Source of the DNA: Citrobacter amalonaticus Y19
Lineage (GTDB): Bacteria; Pseudomonadota; Gammaproteobacteria; Enterobacterales; Enterobacteriaceae
Assembly (NCBI RefSeq): GCF_000981805.1
Contig: NZ_CP011132.1
Location: forward strand, 5,146,001-5,210,000
Direction of reading: 5' to 3'
Length of the DNA stretch: 64,000 nt
The notes beneath the pieces are model-generated. The model was not told the DNA's origin. It did not search any database and was given only the letters and a program-made list of their open reading frames with translations. The position numbers and the translations under genes are program-made. This document shows positions 53,938-61,191 of this stretch, piece by piece. The first letter of the stretch is position 1. The number at the start of each line of letters is the position of its first letter.

Positions 53938-55005
53938 TCATGCGCTCGCGTTTGCCCGCATCTGTGCCTTAACGCACAGCTCCGCCGCTTTAAAGGCATG
54001 TTCCTGCGTCATGGCGTTTTCAGTACGCCGGATACAGTCGAGGATAAGCTGGCCAAAGTACGGAAAGCCCACCTTGCCGGCTACGGGATAACGAAATTCC
54101 CCCTCTTTGTTGACCAGATAAACCACATCCTGCTCGCCGCGAGTGAGATCGACATATTTGCGGATTTCGATATAGCCCTCGGTGCCGAGCAGCGTCAGGC
54201 GGCCATCGCCCCAGGTCGAGAGGCCGCCTGGTGTGAACCAGTCGCAGCGAAAGTAGCCCGTTGCGCCGTTGTCGCCCGCCAGCATGGCGTCGCCAAAATC
54301 TTCAAACTGTGGATACTGCGGGTGATTCACGTTGCGTACCTGGCTTGCCACAATATGCGCGTCGCGGTTGCCGGTATAGAACAGAAACTGTTCTATCTGA
54401 TGGCTGCCGATGTCGCAGAGAATGCCGCCGAAATAGCGACGCTCATAAAACCAGTCCGGGCGACCGCTGCCTTCACGGTGTGGGCCGGTGCCGAGAGTTT
54501 GGATAACCCGGCCAATCGCCCCCTGTTTGATCAGATCACCTACAAAGACAGCGCTTTCCACATGCAGACGTTCGCTGTAGTAGACGGCGTATTTACGTCC
54601 GGTTTTTGCCACCATCGCTTTGGCGTCTTCCAGTTGCTCCAGCGTAGTCAACGGCGCTTTGTCGGTGAAATAGTCTTTCCCTGCGGCCATCACCTTCAGC
54701 CCTAGCGGGCAGCGTTCGGAAGGGATCGCCGCGCCAGCGACCAGGTTTACCGTGGCGTCGTTAAGGATCGTTGCCAGCGAATCCGCGACCTGCGCCTGTG
54801 GGTACTGCTGTAAAAAGCTCGCCACTTTTGCCGGGTCCGGGTCGTATACCCATTTCAGCGTCGCACCCGCCTCAATCAACCCGTTGCACATGCCATAGAT
54901 ATGGCCGTGATCGAGGGCCGCTGCGGCAATGATAAATTCGCCGGGCTTGACGACCGGCTGTGGTTTGCCGGTTGGGGCATAGTTCATTCCGTCATGCTTA
55001 TTCAT
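53938..55005 (-). CDS. Gfo/Idh/MocA-family oxidoreductase (third in operon), divergent EKP motif
   Basis: 355 residues. Rossmann-fold start EFIIAAAALDHGHIYGM, C-terminal CDIGSHQIEQFLFY with the conserved His. Instead of EKP it reads TDKAPLTT: the Lys is kept but the neighbours differ, as in a separate subgroup of the family. Its stop overlaps the start region of the next gene and its start overlaps the end of the previous one by 4 bases. Confidence 0.85.
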   Translation of the reverse strand: MNKHDGMNYAPTGKPQPVVKPGEFIIAAAALDHGHIYGMCNGLIEAGATLKWVYDPDPAKVASFLQQYPQAQVADSLATILNDATVNLVAGAAIPSERCPLGLKVMAAGKDYFTDKAPLTTLEQLEDAKAMVAKTGRKYAVYYSERLHVESAVFVGDLIKQGAIGRVIQTLGTGPHREGSGRPDWFYERRYFGGILCDIGSHQIEQFLFYTGNRDAHIVASQVRNVNHPQYPQFEDFGDAMLAGDNGATGYFRCDWFTPGGLSTWGDGRLTLLGTEGYIEIRKYVDLTRGEQDVVYLVNKEGEFRYPVAGKVGFPYFGQLILDCIRRTENAMTQEHAFKAAELCVKAQMRANASA

Positions 55006-56186
55006 TCTTCCACTCCTGAATCTAAGTCTTTACCCAGCGGGATCGCGCCTACCTCGGCAAAATTGCTCACCGAGGCGGATTTCTCATAAAAATGTGGAGC
55101 CTTTTGGAGCAGGCCGCCCGTGCGATAAAACGCGTCGTCGCGTTGAACAGGCAGGGTCACCACCGAACGGACGATCGCCGATTTATAGATAGCGGTGATC
55201 AGTTCCAGCGAGCGTTTGCCCTGTTCGCCATCCACCAGCGGTTCGATCTCCTTTTCAATGGCGGTTAACACGTTGTCAATTTGCCCGGTATGCAGCGTCC
55301 ATTTCAGGGCCGGGGTGGCGTGAAACCGCGTCGTCAGGCTGTCTTCTCGTGCAGAATCGTTTTCAGCCTGCGGGAAACCATTGTCTGCGGACTGGCTGGC
55401 GAACACTTTCCACGGCGCGGAAATGCGCGCCTTCTCGCCCTGAATCACAATTTTCTGGTCTTCACCGTGATGCACCACCGAAGCAGTCAGTTGGGTCAGC
55501 GCGCCATTGGGATAGCGGAAGATGGCGGCGCTGAGATCTTCCACTTCCGCATTGTCGTGGGCGACGTTGGCCATCATCGCCACCACTTCGCTGGGAAAGC
55601 CGAGCATCCACTGGATGGCGTCAATATGGTGCACTGCGTGGTTGAGCGTGCAGCCACCGCCTTCTTTCTCCCACGTACCGCGCCACCACAGGTCGTAGTA
55701 GCAGTGTCCGCGCCACCAGAAGGAATCCACCTGAGCGTGACAAATCTTGCCCGCAAGGCCGGAATCCACCGCCGTTTTCAAACGCCAGAAGGCGTCGGTA
55801 AAACGGTTTTGCGCGATGACCGACAGGGTTTTGCCGCTCGCCCGTTGTGCGGCAATCATCGCGTCGCACTCTTCCAGCGACGCCGCCATCGGTTTTTCGC
55901 AGAGGACATGTTTGCCGCGACTCAGGGCATTGATGGCGATTTCCGCATGGACGTAGGGCGGTGTGCAGACATCCACCAGGTCAACCGCCGTCCCAGCTTC
56001 CAGCATTGCCTGATGGCTGGCGTAAACTCGTGCGTCGTGCAGTCCGTAACGCGCTTTTTTCTCTTCGGCCTTTTCGGGAAAAATATCCACCAGGGCGACA
56101 ATTCGACAGCGCTCAGGAAACGTCAGATAGCCCTGAATGTGCTGATGCGAGATATTCCCCGTTCCGACAATCGCGATGTTCAGCAT
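55002..56186 (-). CDS. Gfo/Idh/MocA-family oxidoreductase (second in operon)
   Basis: 394 residues from ATG 56186 (GGGGAG 5 bases upstream; GTG 56192 is the alternative). LNIAIVGTGNISHQHIQGY Rossmann motif, CEKPMAAS catalytic motif, EGGGCTLNHAVHHIDAIQWMLG. The longer C-terminus than its neighbours ends in an acidic tail. Confidence 0.88.
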   Translation of the reverse strand: MLNIAIVGTGNISHQHIQGYLTFPERCRIVALVDIFPEKAEEKKARYGLHDARVYASHQAMLEAGTAVDLVDVCTPPYVHAEIAINALSRGKHVLCEKPMAASLEECDAMIAAQRASGKTLSVIAQNRFTDAFWRLKTAVDSGLAGKICHAQVDSFWWRGHCYYDLWWRGTWEKEGGGCTLNHAVHHIDAIQWMLGFPSEVVAMMANVAHDNAEVEDLSAAIFRYPNGALTQLTASVVHHGEDQKIVIQGEKARISAPWKVFASQSADNGFPQAENDSAREDSLTTRFHATPALKWTLHTGQIDNVLTAIEKEIEPLVDGEQGKRSLELITAIYKSAIVRSVVTLPVQRDDAFYRTGGLLQKAPHFYEKSASVSNFAEVGAIPLGKDLDSGVEE

Positions 56187-56201
56187 AATCACTCCCCGCC
56201 G

Positions 56202-57356
56202 TTACCAGGTTCCGGAGGCGTCCAGCGTGCGGCTGGCAACCGTTTTTTCGACCGATGACGCAATATGTTCCTGCAACAGCTGGTAGTAGCGCTGCTCGTC
56301 AATGGGCAGCGTGACCCAGTCGTCCGTCCAGGTGGAGAGGTGCATCGCATTGGAAAGCGTCAGGCCGTGAATGCCCTCCTGACCGGGGGCGATGAGCGGT
56401 TCGCCATGCAGGATGGCGGCGGTGAAATTGCGGGTAATCACAACGTGTTCGCTACACTCCGGGGCGGTGGGGATGGAGACTTCCCAGCACTCCGGCTCGC
56501 CGAAGCCGTTTTGCCAGCGGGCGTTAAATTCCGTTTCGGATTCGCGTAACCGCCAGAAGCGCAGGCGGCCCTCTTCGACGACCACTTTGCCGCGATCGCC
56601 GACAATCTCCAGGCGGTTGGTGCCCGGCGCTTCGGCGGTCGTGGTGATGAAGACCCCCGTTGCTCCATTCGCGTACTCGGCATACGCCGTCACCTCGTTT
56701 TCGACTTCAATCTGCCGATGTTTACCGAACTTGCAGAAAGCGCGCATCCGCACGGGCATACCGACCAGCCACTGCCAGAGATCGAGCTGGTGCGGATCCT
56801 GGTTTAGCAACACGCCGCCCCCTTCACCCTTCCAGGTGGCGCGCCAGCCGCCGGAGTTGTAGTAACTCTGCGAGCGATACCAGTTGGTGATTATCCAGTT
56901 GGAGCGGCGCAGTTCGCCCAGTTCACCGCTGTCGATCAGGTCTTTCACCTTCTGATACAGCGGGTTAGGGCGCTGGTTGTACATCATGCTGAAGACCACG
57001 TCGCACTCGCGGGCGCAGGCGTTCATCTCCTTAACCTGAGCGGTGTAGACGCCGGCGGGTTTCTCACAGAGCGTGTGGATCCCCTGACGCATGGCCATGA
57101 TGGACAGCCCTGGATGATCGTAGTGCGGCGTCGCGACAATGACGGCGTCGATCAGTCCGCTCTCCAGCATGTCGCGCGCGTCGCTGAACAGCGTCACGGA
57201 ATCGCCCACCAACTGGCGGATGGCGGCATGCTTAGCGGCGTTGTTGTCGCACACGGCGGTCAGGCAGGCGTCATTCACGGTTCCCGCCAGCAGATAACGG
57301 GCATGGACGGTACCGATGTTGCCCACGCCAATAATGCCAAAACGTACTTTTTTCAT
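56202..57356 (-). CDS. Gfo/Idh/MocA-family oxidoreductase (first in operon)
   Basis: 384 residues. VRFGIIGVGNIGTVHARYL Rossmann motif, CEKPAGVY catalytic motif, GGGVLLNQDPHQLDLWQW. First gene of the five-gene operon, divergent from the LacI regulator across 190 bp that contain a LacI-type palindrome. Confidence 0.88.
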   Translation of the reverse strand: MKKVRFGIIGVGNIGTVHARYLLAGTVNDACLTAVCDNNAAKHAAIRQLVGDSVTLFSDARDMLESGLIDAVIVATPHYDHPGLSIMAMRQGIHTLCEKPAGVYTAQVKEMNACARECDVVFSMMYNQRPNPLYQKVKDLIDSGELGELRRSNWIITNWYRSQSYYNSGGWRATWKGEGGGVLLNQDPHQLDLWQWLVGMPVRMRAFCKFGKHRQIEVENEVTAYAEYANGATGVFITTTAEAPGTNRLEIVGDRGKVVVEEGRLRFWRLRESETEFNARWQNGFGEPECWEVSIPTAPECSEHVVITRNFTAAILHGEPLIAPGQEGIHGLTLSNAMHLSTWTDDWVTLPIDEQRYYQLLQEHIASSVEKTVASRTLDASGTW

Positions 57357-57430
57357 GTCATGCCTTATTCAGGAACAAGGAGGGATAAGCGGAACATAAG
57401 AAACGCCTGGAAGGTCGACAACGGGATTTT

Positions 57431-57446
57431 GTGAGAGCGCTTGCAG
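57431..57446. promoter_or_regulatory. Candidate operator of the LacI-family regulator
   Basis: GTGAGAGCGCTTGCAG, an imperfect palindrome centred on CG, typical of LacI/GalR operators, between the dehydrogenase operon and lacI-type gene. The left 11 bases recur inverted at 9854-9864. Confidence 0.5.
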
Positions 57447-57546
57447 GACGCAAAAGAAGTTAGCGAGCTAATTAAAAAGGTGTTTTAGAATCAACGAAGT
57501 ATGTCTGCAAAAATTTGCAAAGATACATTGCGAGCGAGGTCACAGA

Positions 57547-58602
57547 ATGCCGGGCAAGCTGAAAATGGATGAAATTGCCGCCTTAACGGGCTTCTCAGTG
57601 AGTACCGTTTCGCGGGTGCTAAGCGGGAAGTCCTACACCAGCGACAAGGCGCGTGAGGCAATAGTGAAATGTGCGCGACAACTGGGTGTCCTCGACTCAC
57701 TCGCCAGCGGACGACTGTTGATTAACGGTATCGCCGTCTTTGCCCCGCAGCGCACGTTCACGGCGCAGGGTGACGCTTTCTACCTTGAAGTGACGCGCGG
57801 TATTGCTGAGGCAGTCGCTGCACACGATGTCTGGGTGAGCTATTGCGGGCTGGATGAGCAGCGTGCGGATATCAAAGCTTTTCTGGAAAAGGCTAACCAT
57901 AAGAACATCAATGCCATCATTTTGATTGGCATTGATGATCCGACAATCCACAAGCTGGCACTGTCGCTGGAGAAGCCCTGTGTGTTGATCAACACGCAGG
58001 ACAGGGAGGGACTGCTGGATTCGGTGTCGCCGGACCATCGGGCGATTGGCAACCGGGCGACGCAGTATCTGTTCGATCAAGGGCACCGGCGCATTCTCAA
58101 CGTCACCAGTCTGCGGCGGGAGACGATGTACTGGCGGCTGGAAGGTATCAAGGAAGTCTATCGTCAGTACCAGATCCCATTTGATACCCATTGCGATCTG
58201 CTGGTGACGGAAGGGTTCAGTGCGGAGGAGTCGGAGCAGGCGATGGGCGAATGGCTGCGCGATACGCCGCGTCACGACTGGCCGGAAGTGATTTTCTGCG
58301 CTGGCGCGTCGATGTCCACCGGCATCCTGCGCGTATTGAACGCCCACGGGGTGCGCGTTCCGCAAGAGATGTCGCTGATGACCACGGGCGTACAGGAACT
58401 GGATGCCCGCATCGTGGCGACAGTGAGCAGCATGACCATTCCCTGCCGGGCGCTGGGCGTGGAGGCAGTGCATCTGCTGCAACACCGCCTGAACCGACCC
58501 GGTGCGCCGGTGTTTAATCTGTTGCTGAAAGGGATGCTTTCACAGAAAGGGACTGTTGCCAGCGCCACGCGGCATGCGGCCCGCGTGACGGTGGAACGCT
58601 AA
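57547..58602 (+). CDS. LacI-family transcriptional regulator
   Basis: 351 residues. The N-terminal HTH and hinge (MDEIAALTGFSVSTVSRVLSGKSYTSDKAREAI) are followed by a periplasmic-binding-type sensor domain. Divergent from the GPH/dehydrogenase operon, so it is the obvious local repressor, with the pathway sugar or an intermediate as inducer. It converges on msrA with 2 bp between stops. Confidence 0.92.
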   Translation: MPGKLKMDEIAALTGFSVSTVSRVLSGKSYTSDKAREAIVKCARQLGVLDSLASGRLLINGIAVFAPQRTFTAQGDAFYLEVTRGIAEAVAAHDVWVSYCGLDEQRADIKAFLEKANHKNINAIILIGIDDPTIHKLALSLEKPCVLINTQDREGLLDSVSPDHRAIGNRATQYLFDQGHRRILNVTSLRRETMYWRLEGIKEVYRQYQIPFDTHCDLLVTEGFSAEESEQAMGEWLRDTPRHDWPEVIFCAGASMSTGILRVLNAHGVRVPQEMSLMTTGVQELDARIVATVSSMTIPCRALGVEAVHLLQHRLNRPGAPVFNLLLKGMLSQKGTVASATRHAARVTVER

Positions 58603-58604
58603 TC

Positions 58605-59243
58605 TTACGCGTCAGGGGGTAAACAGACGCCAATCCCGCCGATCCCGCAGTAGCCGTACGGATTTTTGTGCAGATACTGCTGGTGGTCGTCTTCAGCGTA
58701 ATAAAACGGTGTCGCGTTGCTGATTTCGGTGGTGATGTGGCGCTCGTCGCCTGCCGCGTGCATGGCGGCCTGGAAGCGCTCAACGCTGGCGCGAGCGGCG
58801 CTGTCCTGCTCCGGTGTCAGCGGATAAATGGCCGAACGATACTGGGTGCCGTGGTCGTTACCCTGTTGCATGCCCTGTGCCGGATCGTGGTTTTCCCAGA
58901 AAACCTGTAGCAACTGTTCGTAGCTGATGACCGCCGGATCGTACACCACGCGCACCGCTTCGGCGTGGCCCGTTTCGCCGGAACAGACTTCCCGGTAGGT
59001 GGGATTCGGCGTGTAGCCGCCGGTGTACCCCGCTGCCGTGCTGTAAACGCCGGGCAACTGCCAGAACAACCGTTCTACGCCCCAGAAACAGCCCATCGCG
59101 AAAATCGCGATTTCCATCCCTTCGGGGACGTTCGTCATCGAATGTTCGTTGACGGCATGCAGCGTCGCCACGGGCATCGGGGTATTGCGCCCAGGTAATG
59201 CATCCGACGGTGAAATCAGGTGCTTTTTATCAAATAGACTCAT
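58605..59243 (-). CDS. msrA: Peptide-methionine (S)-S-oxide reductase
   Basis: 212 residues from ATG 59243, matching E. coli MsrA (MSLFDKKHLISPSDALPGRNTPMP). The catalytic Cys lies in MGCFWGVERLFW, with YTGGYTPNPTYREVCSGETGHAE and the C-terminal resolving Cys in YGYCGIGGIGVC. Repairs the S-form of oxidised methionine. In E. coli it lies directly upstream of ytfL. Confidence 0.97.
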   Translation of the reverse strand: MSLFDKKHLISPSDALPGRNTPMPVATLHAVNEHSMTNVPEGMEIAIFAMGCFWGVERLFWQLPGVYSTAAGYTGGYTPNPTYREVCSGETGHAEAVRVVYDPAVISYEQLLQVFWENHDPAQGMQQGNDHGTQYRSAIYPLTPEQDSAARASVERFQAAMHAAGDERHITTEISNATPFYYAEDDHQQYLHKNPYGYCGIGGIGVCLPPDA

Positions 59244-59457
59244 GGTGCGGTTCTCCCGAAAATCAGTAATTGGGGTTAAGGTTGTAACAAGACGCGTATT
59301 TGCACACAATAACCGTTAGGAATGCGTCTACAGTAAACATAAGAAATATTTGGGTAGTCGTCTGTTTTTCAATCCCAGTTGTTGGGTTTTTGTTAAGCCG
59401 TGGATCGGCGTTATGATTTTTTCCAGGGGTGGAAATAAGGGATATTCAGGAGAAAAA

Positions 59458-61191
59458 GTGCCACATATTCGTCAGTTATGCTGGGTGAGCCTGTTGTGTT
59501 TAAGCAGTTCTGCCTTTGCCGCGAACGTCCGTCTACAGGTCGAAGGGCTATCGGGAGAACTGGAGAAAAACGTCCGGGCACAACTCTCAACCATCCAGGG
59601 TGATGAAGTCACGCCGGACCGACGTTTTCGTGCGCGCGTGGATGACGCCATCCGCGAAGGGTTAAAGGCACTCGGCTATTACGAACCAACCATTGATTTC
59701 GATCTGCGTCCGCCTCCGGCGAAAGGGCGTCAGGTGCTGGTGGCCAAAGTGACGCCCGGTGAACCGGTGCGCATTGGCGGAACAGAAGTCATTTTACGCG
59801 GCGGCGCGCGTACCGACAGAGATTATCTGGATCTGCTGAAAACGCGTCCGGCGATCGGTACGGTGCTCGATCATGGGGACTATGACAGCTTCAAAAAGTC
59901 ATTAACCAGCGTGGCGCTACGTAAAGGGTATTTCGACAGCGAATTTAATAAGAGCCAGTTGGGTATTGCGCTCGATCGCCATCAGGCGTTCTGGGATATC
60001 GATTACAACAGCGGCGAACGTTATCGCTTTGGTCACGTCTCCTTTGAAGGCTCGCAGATCCGCGAGGAGTACCTGCAAAACCTGGTGCCGTTTAAAGAAG
60101 GGGATGCGTACGAGTCGAAAGATCTCGGCGAACTGAACCGCCGACTCTCGGCGACCGGCTGGTTTAACTCCGTGGTTGTCGCGCCCGAATTCGATAAAGC
60201 GCGGAAAACCAAAGTGTTGCCGCTGAAGGGGGTGGTGTCGCCGCGAACGGAAAACACCATTGAGACCGGGGGGGGCTATTCCACCGACGTGGGGCCGCGT
60301 GTGAAGACTACGTGGAAAAAGCCGTGGATGAACGCTTACGGCCACAGCCTGACGACCAGCGCCAGTATCTCGTCACCTGAACAGCAGCTGGATTTCAGCT
60401 ATAAAATGCCGCTGCTGAAGAACCCGCTGGAGCAATACTATCTGGTGCAGGGCGGTTTTAAGCGTACCGATCTTAACGATACCGAACAGGACTCCACCAC
60501 GCTTGCGGTTTCCCGCTACTGGGATCTTTCCAGCGGCTGGCAGCGCGCCATTAACCTGCGCTGGAGTCTCGACCACTTTACGCAGGGGGAGGTGACGAAC
60601 ACCACCATGCTGCTTTATCCCGGCGTGATGATCAGCCGTACCCGCTCGCGCGGCGGCCTGATGCCCACCTGGGGCGACTCCCAGCGTTACTCCATTGATT
60701 ACTCCAACACCGCCTGGGGCTCTGACGTCGACTTCTCGGTCTTTCAGGCGCAAAACGTCTGGATCCGTTCCCTGTACGATCGCCATCGTTTCGTGATGCG
60801 CGGCAACCTAGGCTGGATTGAAACCGGCGATTTCGACAAAGTGCCGCCAGACCTGCGTTTCTTCGCCGGGGGCGACCGCAGTATTCGCGGCTATAAATAC
60901 AAATCCATTTCGCCAGAATACAGCAATGGTGACCTGAAAGGGGCCTCGAAACTGGCGACCGGGTCGCTGGAGTACCAGTACAACGTCACCGGAAAATGGT
61001 GGGGGGCGATGTTTGTCGATAGCGGTGAAGCGGTCAGCGATATCCGTAAGAGTGATTTCAAAACCGGCGCCGGGGTGGGCGTACGCTGGCAGTCTCCGGT
61101 CGGGCCAATTAAGCTCGATTTTGCCGTTCCGGTCGGCGACAAAGATGAACACGGTTTACAGTTTTACATCGGTCTGGGGCCTGAATTATGA
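59458..61191 (+). CDS. tamA: TamA, outer-membrane Omp85 component of the TAM
   Basis: 577 residues from a GTG start at 59458 (CAGGAG 6 bases upstream), which gives the E. coli length; the more upstream ATG lacks support. Signal peptide ending SSAFA, three POTRA domains (about 22-265) and a 16-strand BamA-type barrel with the RGYKYKSISP and GVGVRWQSPVGPIKLDFAVP motifs. Works with TamB in moving autotransporters and phospholipids across the envelope. Confidence 0.96.
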   Translation: MPHIRQLCWVSLLCLSSSAFAANVRLQVEGLSGELEKNVRAQLSTIQGDEVTPDRRFRARVDDAIREGLKALGYYEPTIDFDLRPPPAKGRQVLVAKVTPGEPVRIGGTEVILRGGARTDRDYLDLLKTRPAIGTVLDHGDYDSFKKSLTSVALRKGYFDSEFNKSQLGIALDRHQAFWDIDYNSGERYRFGHVSFEGSQIREEYLQNLVPFKEGDAYESKDLGELNRRLSATGWFNSVVVAPEFDKARKTKVLPLKGVVSPRTENTIETGGGYSTDVGPRVKTTWKKPWMNAYGHSLTTSASISSPEQQLDFSYKMPLLKNPLEQYYLVQGGFKRTDLNDTEQDSTTLAVSRYWDLSSGWQRAINLRWSLDHFTQGEVTNTTMLLYPGVMISRTRSRGGLMPTWGDSQRYSIDYSNTAWGSDVDFSVFQAQNVWIRSLYDRHRFVMRGNLGWIETGDFDKVPPDLRFFAGGDRSIRGYKYKSISPEYSNGDLKGASKLATGSLEYQYNVTGKWWGAMFVDSGEAVSDIRKSDFKTGAGVGVRWQSPVGPIKLDFAVPVGDKDEHGLQFYIGLGPEL

